NCBI GenBank assembly: GCA_963810815.1
Contig: CAWEPB010000007.1
Span: 558,001-622,000, forward strand
DNA from: CAVQWT01 sp963810815
Lineage (GTDB): Bacteria; Pseudomonadota; Gammaproteobacteria; Burkholderiales; Casimicrobiaceae
Length of the DNA: 64,000 nucleotides
Direction of reading: 5' to 3'
The notes below the pieces were generated by a model that did not search any database, had not been told where the DNA came from, and was given only the letters and a program-made list of their open reading frames with translations. Below, in pieces: positions 51,640 to 62,221 of this stretch. The number at the start of each line of letters is the position of its first letter. Positions within the stretch are counted from its first letter, which is position 1. Both the position numbers and the translations under genes were made by a program.

Positions 51640-53019
51640 TTACCTGCCCCGGCCGGGATGTTCCGGGGCACCGCCCAGCACCGCGTTCGCCGCCGCGACG
51701 CCGCTGCGCACCGCGGCCTCGAGCGTCGCGGGAAAGTCGGCGTCCGTGTAGTCACCGGCGAGATAGAGCCCGGGCGCCAGGCGTCCGGCGCGGGGCCGCG
51801 CGAGCCCCGGCGTGCAGGCGTAGGTCGCGCGACGCTCGCTGACGACCAGCTGCCAGCAGCGCGGCGCCAGCGCCGGGGCGAGGCGGCGCAGCTGCGCCTC
51901 GACCGCGGCGGCCAGCGCGTCCTGCGGCAGCGCGTCGTGCGGCCCGTTGGCGCTGATGACCACCGCCACCAGCGCGCGCAGCGCGGCCGTCGCCGCAGTC
52001 GTTGCGGTGCCGGTCGCCGGCAGCGCGTCGCGGCGGTCGAACAGCCACTGGCCGGGCGCGTCGTCCAGCCGCACCACCCGCCCGGGCAATGGGACCGCAC
52101 CGGCAAAGCCCAGCCAGACGGTCGTGATCGACTCGTAGGCGAACGCCGCGACTTCCCGCCGCAAGGCGTCGACGCCGGCGTGCCCGTCGTAGCCGTCGCC
52201 CAGCGCCGCGGCCGCTTGATGCGGTCCGGTGGCGAGGACGACGCAGTCGTGGCGCACCGGCGCGCCGCGGCGGACACGGATCTCGACCCCGTCACCGGCG
52301 GGCGCGATCCGCTCGATCGTCGTCCCGGTGCGAACGACCCCGCCCCGCGCGACGACGTCGGCCACCGCGGCATCCGGCAGCAATGCCGACAGATCGACGG
52401 CGGGCACGAGAAAATCGCTGTCGCTGCGAGCGTCGGCGAACGCGGCCGCGAGCACGTTGGCGAACACCTGCGCGCTCGCGCGCTCCGGCGGGGTATTGAG
52501 CGCGGCCAGCGTCAGCGGTTCCCAGAGCGCGGCGAACGCGCGGGGCGGCGTCGCGGCGAACAGCGTGGCGACCGTGGCGCCGGCGGCACAGCGAAAGCCG
52601 CGCGCCGCCAGCGCCCGGTAGTCGCGGACCAGCGCCAGCCGCTCCCGCCACGACAAGCCCGAAGCGCCCGCCAGCGCGCCGGCCAGGTGCAGCGGCGCGG
52701 GCAGCGGCCAGGCCGCCAGGCGGACGCCGTCGCGCGCCAGCGGAGCGAGCGTCAGCGGCTGCCGGAGCAGCACCCGCGGCGCGGCGGCACCGTGCAGCGT
52801 CGCGATCAGTTCGAGGGTCGCGCGGTAGGCGCCGACCAGCAGATGCTGGCCATTGTCCAACGCCAGACCGTCGCGCGCGACCCGGCGGGCGCGCCCGCCG
52901 GGCGTTCCGGCGGCTTCGTAGATCGTCACGCGGCGGCCGGCGCGCGCCAGCGTCACCGCGGCGGCGCAGCCCGCCCAGCCGGCGCCGACGACCGCGACGT
53001 CGTGCGCCGGACCGCTCAC
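51640..53019 (-). CDS. hpnE: Hydroxysqualene dehydroxylase HpnE
   Basis: A 459-residue FAD-dependent enzyme of the phytoene desaturase family. It has the dinucleotide motif VAVVGAGWAGCAAAVTLARA (about 8-27), then GGRARR, and the C-terminal YLAGDYTDADFPATLEAAVR, which places FAD. It converts hydroxysqualene to squalene in the hopanoid pathway. The GTG at 53019 overlaps the hpnD stop (GTGA); a longer GTG start at 53049 is less likely. Order hpnC-D-E is conserved. Confidence 0.9.
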   Translation of the reverse strand: MSGPAHDVAVVGAGWAGCAAAVTLARAGRRVTIYEAAGTPGGRARRVARDGLALDNGQHLLVGAYRATLELIATLHGAAAPRVLLRQPLTLAPLARDGVRLAAWPLPAPLHLAGALAGASGLSWRERLALVRDYRALAARGFRCAAGATVATLFAATPPRAFAALWEPLTLAALNTPPERASAQVFANVLAAAFADARSDSDFLVPAVDLSALLPDAAVADVVARGGVVRTGTTIERIAPAGDGVEIRVRRGAPVRHDCVVLATGPHQAAAALGDGYDGHAGVDALRREVAAFAYESITTVWLGFAGAVPLPGRVVRLDDAPGQWLFDRRDALPATGTATTAATAALRALVAVVISANGPHDALPQDALAAAVEAQLRRLAPALAPRCWQLVVSERRATYACTPGLARPRAGRLAPGLYLAGDYTDADFPATLEAAVRSGVAAANAVLGGAPEHPGRGR

Positions 53020-53849
53020 CCGCGCCGCGCGGTCTTCCACGCGATCCACAGCTTGCGCAGCGGCGTGAGCGACACCCGTCCGCGCAGCACCGCTTCGCTG
53101 TCGCCCGCAATCTCATCGAGCAGCGTCCGGTAGATCGCCGCCATGATCAGGCCGGTCCGCTGGGACTTGCGGTCGGCCCTGGGCAGCGCCGCGAGCGCGC
53201 GGTCGTACCATGCGCGGGCGCGTTCGATCTGGAACGCCATCAGCGCGCGAAACGCCTCGCCGCCCTGCGCGCGCAGCAGCGTCGCGGGCGCGACGCCGAA
53301 GCGAGCGAGCTCGTCCTGCGGCAGGTAGATGCGGCCGCGCCGGGCGTCCTCGCCGACGTCGCGGACGATGTTGGTGAGCTGGAACGCGATGCCGAGGTCG
53401 CGCGCGTAGTCGAGCGTCCGCTCGTCGGTGCGACCGAAGATCTCCGCCGACAGCAGGCCGACGACGCCGGCGACCTTGTGGCAGTAGCGCTCGAGATCGG
53501 CGAAATCGAGGTAGCGCACCTGGTCGAGGTCCATCGCCATGCCGTCGATGATCGTCTGCAGGTGCGCCTGCGGTAGCCCGAAACGGGCGACGACGGGCTG
53601 CAGCGCCTGCGTCACCGGGTGCTGCGGCGCGCCGTCGTACGCGGCCGCGACCTCGCGCCGCCACCACGCGAGCTTCGCGCGCGCCACGTCGACGTCGCTC
53701 ACCCCGTCGACCACGTCGTCGACCTCGCGGCAGAACGCGTACAGCGCGACGATGGCCCGCCGCCGCTCCGGCGGCAGGAACAGGAAGCTGTAGTAGAAGC
53801 TCGAGCCGCTTTGCGCGGCCTTCTGCTGGCAGTAGTCGTCGGGCGTCAT
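53016..53849 (-). CDS. hpnD: Presqualene diphosphate synthase HpnD
   Basis: A 277-residue trans-isoprenyl diphosphate synthase that condenses two farnesyl diphosphates. It has the two Asp motifs for metal and diphosphate: REVDDVVD (about 41-48) and NIVRDVGEDARRGRIYLP (about 163-180). It also has the hallmark SFYYSFLFLP near the start. The ATG at 53849 is the natural start (TPDDYCQQKAAQSGSSFYYS). Confidence 0.9.
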   Translation of the reverse strand: MTPDDYCQQKAAQSGSSFYYSFLFLPPERRRAIVALYAFCREVDDVVDGVSDVDVARAKLAWWRREVAAAYDGAPQHPVTQALQPVVARFGLPQAHLQTIIDGMAMDLDQVRYLDFADLERYCHKVAGVVGLLSAEIFGRTDERTLDYARDLGIAFQLTNIVRDVGEDARRGRIYLPQDELARFGVAPATLLRAQGGEAFRALMAFQIERARAWYDRALAALPRADRKSQRTGLIMAAIYRTLLDEIAGDSEAVLRGRVSLTPLRKLWIAWKTARRG

Positions 53850-53942
53850 CGGAGTGAACAATACACGGCGGCGGCGTCCGTGCGCCCGGCCGGCCGCGCC
53901 GGTGGGCGCCGGCGGCACCGGCGCAGGGGACCCGGCCCGCGC

Positions 53943-54788
53943 CTAGGAACCGGCGGCCGGGCCGCGGCGCGGCACCACGAGTCCGGCGAACGCCGAGAAC
54001 GCGACCCGCAGCCAGTCGAAGCCGCGGAGCACGGGACGCGAGTGGAACACGTCGCCGCCGGCCGCATCGATGCGGTCGAGCACCCGGTGCCCGCCGGCGA
54101 GCACGCCGCCGATCTCCAGGCGCGCGCGCCACGGCAGCGCCCCGAGGAGCGGGCGGCCGGACTCGAGCAGCCCGCGCGTGCGGCCGGTCTCGAAGGCCAT
54201 CAGCGCGCGGAACCGCGCGTCGGCCGTGCCGCGTCCGATCGCCGCCTCGGTCACGCCGAACCGCGCGAGGTCCTCCTGCGGCAGGTACACCCGGCCCTTG
54301 GCCCAGTCGAGCGCCACGTCCTGCCAGAAATTGACGTACTGCAGCGCACTGCAGATGGCGTCGCTGGCGACGAGGTTGGCGGGGGTGTCGACGCGCCACA
54401 GGTGCAGCAGCAATCGACCGACGGGATCGGCCGACCGGCGCGCGTAATCGGCGAGCTCGGCGAAAGTCGCGTACCGCGTCTTCACGACGTCCTGGCGGAA
54501 CGCCGAGAGGAGGTCGTGGAACAGCGACAGCGGCAACCCGTGCGCCCTGATCGCCGCGGCAAGCTCGGGAAACGGCGGCTCGGAGGGCGTCGCCCCCGCG
54601 CCGATCGCGTCCAGTGCCGCGCCGTAGCGGGCGAGTGCCGCCAGCCGTTCTGCCGGCGGCGCGTCGCCCTCGTCGGCGAGGTCGTCGGCCCCGCGCGCGA
54701 AGCGATAGATCGCCAGCACCGCGGCGCGCGTTTCGCGCGGCAGCAGGCGCGATGCGACGGGAAAGTTTTCGTAGTGGCCGGCGGACAC
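53943..54788 (-). CDS. hpnC: Hydroxysqualene synthase HpnC
   Basis: A 281-residue relative of HpnD with RFARGADDLADEGD (about 30-43) and NFWQDVALDWAKGRVYLP (about 155-172), the Asp-rich sites of the family, and HYENFPVASRLLPRETRAAV at the start. It turns presqualene diphosphate into hydroxysqualene. The GTG at 54788 starts exactly at that conserved segment; anything upstream is Pro-rich and without similarity. It is the first gene of the leftward hpnCDE operon. Confidence 0.9.
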   Translation of the reverse strand: MSAGHYENFPVASRLLPRETRAAVLAIYRFARGADDLADEGDAPPAERLAALARYGAALDAIGAGATPSEPPFPELAAAIRAHGLPLSLFHDLLSAFRQDVVKTRYATFAELADYARRSADPVGRLLLHLWRVDTPANLVASDAICSALQYVNFWQDVALDWAKGRVYLPQEDLARFGVTEAAIGRGTADARFRALMAFETGRTRGLLESGRPLLGALPWRARLEIGGVLAGGHRVLDRIDAAGGDVFHSRPVLRGFDWLRVAFSAFAGLVVPRRGPAAGS

Positions 54789-55068
54789 GGAGGGGGGTTC
54801 GGTGGGGAGGGGGAGGGTTTCGGGCGGCAGCGGGCGCCGGCCCCGGCCCGGCGGTGAACCTGCGGCGGATGGGCCCGCGCGCTGGCCGGGGAGTCGGGAT
54901 TCGACTATACTTTCGGGTTTGGCGAAAGCGGCTCTTCCCGGTGTCGGCCTGGTATCGAGACACCGCCCGCGCGTTTCCACGCCGATCTTCGCGACCACGC
55001 GGCCCCGGGACCGGTCCCGGGAGGCGCATCGCGCTCCGGCGGCGGCTCGCGTGCTGCGAATCCTGACT

Positions 55069-55154
<86 letters not shown>

Positions 55155-55183
55155 GGTTTGAAATTAGCAAGGATTCGACGCCC

Positions 55184-56491
55184 ATGCAAACGAACCTCGA
55201 AACCCTCGGCCAGCTCGAGCGCCGCCTGTCGGTCGCCGTGCCCGTCGCGACCATCGAAAGCGAGATCGAGAAGCGCCTCGCCCGGCTCGCGAAGACGGTG
55301 AAGGTCGCCGGCTTCCGCCCCGGCAAGGTGCCGATGAAGATGGTCGCGCAGCAGTACGGCCCGCAGGTTCGCTCCGAAGTCATCGGCGACGCCGTGCAGT
55401 CGTCGTTCGCCGAAGCCCTGCGCGGACAGAATTTCCGGATCGCCGGCTATCCGCGCATCGAGCCCAAGCAGGCCTCGACCGAAGGCCAGCTGGAGTTCCA
55501 GGCGACGTTCGAGGTGTACCCGGAGGTGAAGATCGGCGACCTGGCCGGCACGTCCGTCGAGCGCCCGGTGGCCGAGGTGACCCCTGCGGACGTCGACCAT
55601 ACGATCGACGTGCTGCGCAAGCAGCGCATCCGCTACGAGCCGGTGGCGCGGCCGGCCCAGGCCGGCGATCGCGTGATCGTCGACTTCACCGGGACGATCG
55701 ACGGCGTCGAGTTTCCCGGCGGGCAGGCGAAGGATTTCCCCATCCAGCTCGGCGAGGGCCGGATGCTGCCGGAGTTCGAGGCGGCGGTGACCGGGCTTGC
55801 GAGCGGCGAGAGCAAGACCTTTCCGCTGACGTTTCCGGACGACTACCACGGCAAGGAAGTGGCGGGAAAGCAGGCGCAGTTCGCGCTGACCGTGAAGAGC
55901 GTCGACGAGGGCAAGCTGCCCGCCGTCGACGCCGAGTTCGCCAAGGCCTTCGGCGTCGCCAGCGGCAGCATCGACGAGCTGCGGGCGGAGATCGGACAGA
56001 ATCTCGCGCTGGAGCTGAAGCGCAAGATCGAGAACAAGGTCAAGGAACAGGCCTTTGCGGCACTGCGGTCGAAGGCCGAGTTCGCGCTGCCCAGGTCGCT
56101 GATCGAAATCGAGGCCGACGGCATGATGCGGAAGATGGCCGACGACCTGATGCGGCAGGGGATGAAGGCCGAGGACGTGAAGCTCTCGCCGGACCTGTTC
56201 CGGGCCGGCGCCGAGGAGCGCGTCGCGCTGGGGCTCGCCGTCGGCGAACTCGTCCGCAGCCAGGGCCTCGCCGCGAAGCCCGACCAGGTGAAATCGCTGG
56301 TCACCGAGGCCGCGCAGACCTACGAGCAGCCCGAGGCCGTGGTCCGCTGGCACTACGAGAAGGCCGAGCGGCTGGCCGAATTCGAGGCGCTCGCGGTCGA
56401 GCGCAACGTCGTCGACTGGGTGCTTGCGCGCGCCAGCGTCGTCGACAAGCCGGCGACGTTCGCGGACCTGATGGGCCCCGCGCGGGGCTGA
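55184..56491 (+). CDS. tig: Trigger factor
   Basis: A 435-residue ribosome-bound chaperone and prolyl isomerase. It has the ribosome-binding signature VAGFRPGKVPMKMV (about 41-54), the PPIase domain (about 160-245, GDRVIVDFTGTIDGVEFPGG) and a helical C-terminal cradle. The ATG at 55184 is 30 bases after tRNA-Leu. It leads the tig-clpP-clpX-lon run, which is typical. Confidence 0.95.
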   Translation: MQTNLETLGQLERRLSVAVPVATIESEIEKRLARLAKTVKVAGFRPGKVPMKMVAQQYGPQVRSEVIGDAVQSSFAEALRGQNFRIAGYPRIEPKQASTEGQLEFQATFEVYPEVKIGDLAGTSVERPVAEVTPADVDHTIDVLRKQRIRYEPVARPAQAGDRVIVDFTGTIDGVEFPGGQAKDFPIQLGEGRMLPEFEAAVTGLASGESKTFPLTFPDDYHGKEVAGKQAQFALTVKSVDEGKLPAVDAEFAKAFGVASGSIDELRAEIGQNLALELKRKIENKVKEQAFAALRSKAEFALPRSLIEIEADGMMRKMADDLMRQGMKAEDVKLSPDLFRAGAEERVALGLAVGELVRSQGLAAKPDQVKSLVTEAAQTYEQPEAVVRWHYEKAERLAEFEALAVERNVVDWVLARASVVDKPATFADLMGPARG

Positions 56492-56727
56492 CGGTCCCGG
56501 CGACGACGGCGCGGCGCCGTAGCCGACACGCCGTAGCCCACACGGGCCGGACCCGACGGCCGGACGCCCGGCGACCCGGCGGCGCGCTATGCTACGCGGT
56601 GATCGCGGCGGCGCGCGGCCGGAGTTCACATTGCATTCGCGCGCCGCGGCCCCCAACCTGTAAGCGCGGCAGGCGCGCGGCGCGCCTCCGAACCAGCCGC
56701 TGTTGCGGCGCACGAAAGGATCGACCG

Positions 56728-57339
56728 ATGGACGAACCGAGAGGTCTTGGCCTCATCCCGATGGTGATCGAGCAGAGCGGACGCGGCGAGCGCGCGTACG
56801 ACATCTACTCGCGACTGCTGAAGGAGCGCGTCGTGTTCCTCGTCGGCCCGGTCAACGACGCGACCGCCAACCTCGTCGTCGCGCAGATGCTGTTCCTCGA
56901 GTCGGAGAACCCCGACAAGGACATCAATTTCTACATCAACTCCCCGGGCGGCTCGATCGCCGCCGGGATGGCGATCTACGACACCATGCAGTTCATCAAG
57001 CCCGACGTCTCGACGCTGTGCGTCGGCATGGCGGCGTCGATGGGGGCGTTCCTGCTGGGCGCCGGCGCGAAGGGCAAGCGCTACGCGCTGCCCAATTCGA
57101 CGGTGATGATCCATCAGCCGCTGGGCGGGTTCCAGGGGCAGGCGACCGACATCGAGATCCACGCCAAGTACATCCTGAGCCTGCGGGAGCGGCTGAACCG
57201 GCTGATGGCCGAGCACACCGGAAAGTCGATCGAGGAGATCGGCCGGGACACCGAACGCGACAATTTCCTCACCGCCGAAGCGGCCCAGGAGTACGGTATT
57301 GTCGACAAGGTCTTGCAGAAGCGGGGCACGGGCGGGTAA
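56728..57339 (+). CDS. clpP: ATP-dependent Clp protease proteolytic subunit ClpP
   Basis: A 203-residue serine protease that forms a double heptamer with ClpX. The triad is Ser104 (GMAASMGAFLL), His129 (MIHQPLGG) and Asp178 (ERDNF). The leading segment IPMVIEQSGRGERAYDIYSR is the normal N-terminus, so ATG 56728 is preferred. It is followed 68 bases later by clpX. Confidence 0.97.
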   Translation: MDEPRGLGLIPMVIEQSGRGERAYDIYSRLLKERVVFLVGPVNDATANLVVAQMLFLESENPDKDINFYINSPGGSIAAGMAIYDTMQFIKPDVSTLCVGMAASMGAFLLGAGAKGKRYALPNSTVMIHQPLGGFQGQATDIEIHAKYILSLRERLNRLMAEHTGKSIEEIGRDTERDNFLTAEAAQEYGIVDKVLQKRGTGG

Positions 57340-57407
57340 AGTCCCGACGATCACCGGCGCCAGGCCGCTGATTTTCAAGGGTTCCTCTCTTCGGGAAACG
57401 CACGACG

Positions 57408-58676
<1,269 letters not shown>

Positions 58677-58780
58677 GCCCCGGCCCCGGGCCGGTGGTCG
58701 GGTCATCGCCGCCGACCGCCCGGACTGTCTCGCCAAGTCCTTGGCGGGAAAGAGGAATTTATCTTCGTTCCGATGGTCGG

Positions 58781-58809
58781 CTTGACAGGGCCTGCGGCCG
58801 GCCCCATGT
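58781..58809 (+). promoter_or_regulatory. Heat-shock (sigma32-type) promoter of lon
   Basis: CTTGACA, 14 bases, CCCCATGT: a near-consensus sigma32 promoter. The leader to ATG 58845 is about 28 bases. It also rules out the GTG at 58773 as the start. Confidence 0.8.
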
Positions 58810-58844
58810 TGCTTATCGTCCGTTTCCCAGCTGAAGGCGCCCCC

Positions 58845-61289
58845 ATGGCCACCGAATCCCCGCTCTCCGCCACCACGATGTCGCTCCCGCTGCTGCCCCT
58901 GCGGGATGTCGTCGTGTTTCCGCACATGGTCATCCCGCTGTTCGTCGGCCGGCCCAAGTCGATCAAGGCGCTGGACGTGGCGATGGACGCGGGCAAGCAC
59001 ATCCTGCTGGTCGCGCAGAAGTCCGCCGCCAAGGACGACCCGACCGCCGAGGACCTCTACCCGATCGGCAGCGTCGCGACGGTGCTGCAGATGCTCAAGC
59101 TCCCCGACGGCACGGTGAAGGTGCTGGTCGAGGGCACCGAGCGCGCGAGCATCGGCGCCGTCGTCGACGAGGGCGAGTACCTGTCGGCGGGCGCGACGTC
59201 GCTCCCTGCCGGCACCGGCGAGGCGCACGAGATCGAGGCGATGCGCCGGGCGCTGCTCGCGCAGTTCGACCAGTACGTCAAGCTCAACAAGAAGATCCCG
59301 CCCGAGATCCTGACCTCGATGTCCGGCATCGACGACGGCGGCCGCCTGGCCGACGCGATCGCCGCGCACCTCCCGCTGAAGCTGGAGCAGAAGCAGGAGA
59401 TCCTCGAAATGGGCGAGCCCGGCAAGCGGCTCGAGCACCTCCTGGGCGTCCTGGAGGGCGAGGTCGACATCCTGCAGGTCGAGAAGCGCATCCGTGGCCG
59501 CGTCAAGCGCCAGATGGAGAAGAGCCAGCGCGAGTACTACCTGAACGAGCAGGTCAAGGCGATCCAGAAGGAACTCGGCGAGGGCGACGAGAACGCCGAC
59601 CTGGACGAGATGGAGAAGAAGATCAAGGCCGCGCGGATGTCGAAGGAGGCGGAGGCCAAGGCGATGGGCGAGCTGAAGAAGCTCAAGATGATGTCGCCGA
59701 TGTCGGCCGAGGCCACCGTCGTCCGCAACTTCATCGACACGCTGACGGGCCTGCCCTGGCGCAAGAAGAGCAAGATCAACAAGGACCTCGCCAACGCGGT
59801 CAAGGTGCTCGACGCCGACCATTACGGCCTCGAGAAGGTCAAGGAGCGCATCGTCGAGTACCTCGCGGTCCAGCAGCGCGTCGAGCGCCTGAAGGCGCCG
59901 ATCCTCTGCCTCGTCGGGCCGCCCGGCGTCGGCAAGACCTCGCTCGGCCAGTCGATCGCCAAGGCGACGAACCGCAAGTTCGTCCGCATGTCGCTCGGCG
60001 GCGTCCGCGACGAGGCCGAGATCCGCGGGCACCGGCGGACCTACATCGGCTCGATGCCGGGCAAGATCCTGCAGAACATGAACAAGGTCGGGGTCCGCAA
60101 CCCGCTGTTCCTGCTGGACGAAGTCGACAAGATGGGGCAGGACTTCCGGGGCGATCCGTCGTCGGCGCTGCTCGAGGTGCTCGATCCCGAGCAGAACTCG
60201 ACCTTCGTCGACCACTACGTCGAGGTCGAGTACGACCTGTCCGACGTGATGTTCGTCGCCACGGCCAACACGATGAACATTCCGGCGCCGCTGCTCGACC
60301 GGATGGAAGTGATCCGGCTGTCCGGCTACACCGAGGACGAGAAGATCGCCATCGCCAAGCAGTACCTGCTGCCCAAGCAGATCAAGACCAACGGACTCAA
60401 GTCCGACGAACTGCGGGTCGCCGACAGCGCGCTGCGCGACATCGCCCGGTACTACACGCGCGAGGCGGGCGTGCGCAGCCTCGAGCGGGAGATCAGCAAG
60501 ATCTGCCGCAAGACGGTCAAGTCGCTGCTGCTGAAGGAAAGCGAAGGCAAGGCGCGCCGGGCCAAGGGACCGATCGAGGTCAACGCCAAGAACCTCGACA
60601 AGTACCTCGGCGTGCGGCGCTACACCTACGGCATCGCCGAGAAGAAGAACCAGGTCGGCCAGGTCACCGGCCTCGCCTGGACCGAGGTCGGCGGCGACCT
60701 GCTGACGATCGAGGCGGTGGCGCTGCCCGGCAAGGGCAAGACCACGACGACGGGCAAGCTCGGCGACGTGATGAACGAGTCGATCGCCGCCGCGCTGTCG
60801 GTCGTCCGCCACCGGTGCAAGGCGCTGGGCATCGCGCCGGACTTCTACCAGAAGACCGACCTGCACATCCACCTGCCCGAGGGCGCGACGCCCAAGGACG
60901 GTCCCTCGGCCGGCGGTGCGATCGTCACTGCGATCGTGTCGATCCTCACCGGCATACCGGTGCGGGCCGACGTCGCGATGACCGGCGAAATCACGCTGCG
61001 CGGCGAGGTGCTGCCGATCGGCGGGCTGAAGGAGAAGCTGCTCGCCGCCGGTCGCGGAGGCATCAAGACGGTGCTGATCCCCGAAGAGAACGTGAAGGAC
61101 CTCACCGAGATTCCCGACGAGATCAAGAACCGGCTCGAAATCCGGCCGGTGCGGTGGATCGAGCAGGTGCTGGAAGCCGCCCTCGAACGGCAGCCCGCGC
61201 CGGTCGGCGAGGATGCGGCGCCGGCCGAGCCCGCGCCGGTTCCCGCCGCCGAGGAGAAGACCGCGGAGGCGGCGGTGATCAAGCACTGA
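58845..61289 (+). CDS. lon: ATP-dependent protease La (Lon)
   Basis: An 814-residue AAA+ serine protease. N-terminal substrate domain (about 12-205), coiled coil (about 205-300), ATPase with Walker A GPPGVGKTSLG (near 359) and Walker B LFLLDEVDKMG, and a protease domain with Ser688 (DGPSAGG) and Lys731 (GGLKEKLL). The acidic Ala/Pro-rich end (about 790-814) is a normal extension. It is controlled by the heat-shock promoter just upstream. Confidence 0.97.
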   Translation: MATESPLSATTMSLPLLPLRDVVVFPHMVIPLFVGRPKSIKALDVAMDAGKHILLVAQKSAAKDDPTAEDLYPIGSVATVLQMLKLPDGTVKVLVEGTERASIGAVVDEGEYLSAGATSLPAGTGEAHEIEAMRRALLAQFDQYVKLNKKIPPEILTSMSGIDDGGRLADAIAAHLPLKLEQKQEILEMGEPGKRLEHLLGVLEGEVDILQVEKRIRGRVKRQMEKSQREYYLNEQVKAIQKELGEGDENADLDEMEKKIKAARMSKEAEAKAMGELKKLKMMSPMSAEATVVRNFIDTLTGLPWRKKSKINKDLANAVKVLDADHYGLEKVKERIVEYLAVQQRVERLKAPILCLVGPPGVGKTSLGQSIAKATNRKFVRMSLGGVRDEAEIRGHRRTYIGSMPGKILQNMNKVGVRNPLFLLDEVDKMGQDFRGDPSSALLEVLDPEQNSTFVDHYVEVEYDLSDVMFVATANTMNIPAPLLDRMEVIRLSGYTEDEKIAIAKQYLLPKQIKTNGLKSDELRVADSALRDIARYYTREAGVRSLEREISKICRKTVKSLLLKESEGKARRAKGPIEVNAKNLDKYLGVRRYTYGIAEKKNQVGQVTGLAWTEVGGDLLTIEAVALPGKGKTTTTGKLGDVMNESIAAALSVVRHRCKALGIAPDFYQKTDLHIHLPEGATPKDGPSAGGAIVTAIVSILTGIPVRADVAMTGEITLRGEVLPIGGLKEKLLAAGRGGIKTVLIPEENVKDLTEIPDEIKNRLEIRPVRWIEQVLEAALERQPAPVGEDAAPAEPAPVPAAEEKTAEAAVIKH

Positions 61290-61314
61290 CGCGGGTCGGA
61301 CCTGCGACGACGCG

Positions 61315-61353
61315 GCGGGCGCGCTCCGGCAACGGACGCGCCCGCTGCTTTTC
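61315..61353 (+). terminator. Rho-independent terminator after lon
   Basis: Stem GCGGGCGCG..CCG pairing with CGG..CGCGCCCGC, with a GCAA loop, followed by TGCTTTT. Confidence 0.7.
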
Positions 61354-61442
61354 CGGTTTCCCGCCAGGCGCGTTCGCGTGACGGCGCCGACACTTGCGCG
61401 TCGCTGTTCGCGCGGCGCATCAGCACGACGCGTCCGGGCTGC

Positions 61443-61471
61443 TTGACCCGCTCTGCGGCCAGGAATATAAA
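61443..61471 (+). promoter_or_regulatory. Sigma70-type promoter of hupB
   Basis: TTGACC, 17 bases, TATAAA. Both hexamers and the spacing are near consensus. Leader about 57 bases. Confidence 0.75.
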
Positions 61472-61534
61472 ACCTGTTCGAGGTTCGTCCGCGGTCCGCA
61501 ACGAACGGGCCGCTTCGCAGCGAAGGGGACCCCC

Positions 61535-61807
61535 GTGAACAAGCAGGATCTGATCGACGCCATCGCGCGTCACGCCGACATTTCCAAGGCCGCCGCCGGC
61601 CGCGCGCTTGACGCGACCTTCGAGGCCATCGAGGCTTCGCTCAGGAAGGGTGACGCCGTGACCCTCGTCGGCTTCGGCTCGTTCTATGTCGGCAAGCGCA
61701 CGGCCCGGGCCGGCCGCAATCCGCGCACCGGCGACGCGATCAGCATCCAGGCGGCCGCCGTGCCCAAGTTCCGCGCTGGCAAAGCACTCAAAGATGCGCT
61801 AAACTAG
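61535..61807 (+). CDS. hupB: DNA-binding protein HU-beta
   Basis: A 90-residue nucleoid protein that bends DNA as a dimer. It has NKQDLIDAIARHADISKAAA, VTLVGFGSFYVGKRTARAGR (the beta-arm start) and PRTGDAISIQAAAVPKFRAG. The start is a GTG at 61535 with AAGGGGA just upstream. Gene order lon-hupB is conserved. Confidence 0.96.
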   Translation: MNKQDLIDAIARHADISKAAAGRALDATFEAIEASLRKGDAVTLVGFGSFYVGKRTARAGRNPRTGDAISIQAAAVPKFRAGKALKDALN

Positions 61808-61914
61808 CGCGCTTGTGCGAATGGTGCGTCTTTCCGGGAGTTCCGCATCCGGGAGGGGGCACGAAGGTGGTGGTGCTCCGCGGTTCCGCGCCGAGCCAGC
61901 CGACACCGGCGAGA

Positions 61915-61991
61915 GGGTGCTTAGCTCAGCTGGTAGAGCGTCGCCTTTACACGGCGAATGTCGGCGGTTCGATCCCGTCAGCACCCACCAG
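61915..61991 (+). tRNA. tRNA-Val (anticodon TAC)
   Basis: 77 bases. Acceptor GGGTGCT pairs with AGCACCC, then A and encoded CCA. The anticodon stem TCGCC/GGCGA encloses TTTACAC. Confidence 0.96.
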
Positions 61992-62055
61992 TATTTCCAG
62001 GCAGTGCGCGGAAAGATCAGTTCTGGCGATCGGGCCTCGCGGTCCGGCCGCCCGG

Positions 62056-62132
62056 GGAGTGGTAGTTCAGTTGGTTAGAATACCGGCCTGTCACGCCGGG
62101 GGTCGCGGGTTCGAGTCCCGTCCACTCCGCCA
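62056..62132 (+). tRNA. tRNA-Asp (anticodon GTC)
   Basis: 77 bases. Acceptor GGAGTGG pairs with CCACTCC, then G and encoded CCA. The anticodon loop CTGTCAC is flanked by CCGGC/GCCGG. Confidence 0.96.
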
Positions 62133-62139
62133 ACATGCA

Positions 62140-62165
62140 AGGGCGAACGCGAGTTCGCCCTTTTT
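62140..62165 (+). terminator. Rho-independent terminator after tRNA-Asp
   Basis: Perfect 9-bp stem AGGGCGAAC / GTTCGCCCT with a GCGA loop, followed by a T run. Confidence 0.9.
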
Positions 62166-62221
62166 CCGACCGGTTGCCCGCGCCGCGATCCGGCGCCCGG
62201 CGAGGCCACGCAGACACCGTC

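Noticed and set aside
56517..56544. Tandem 14-base duplication (CCGTAGCC-ACACG twice) before clpP
   Set aside because: Two short copies in a GC-rich spacer, with no link to a promoter or other feature.
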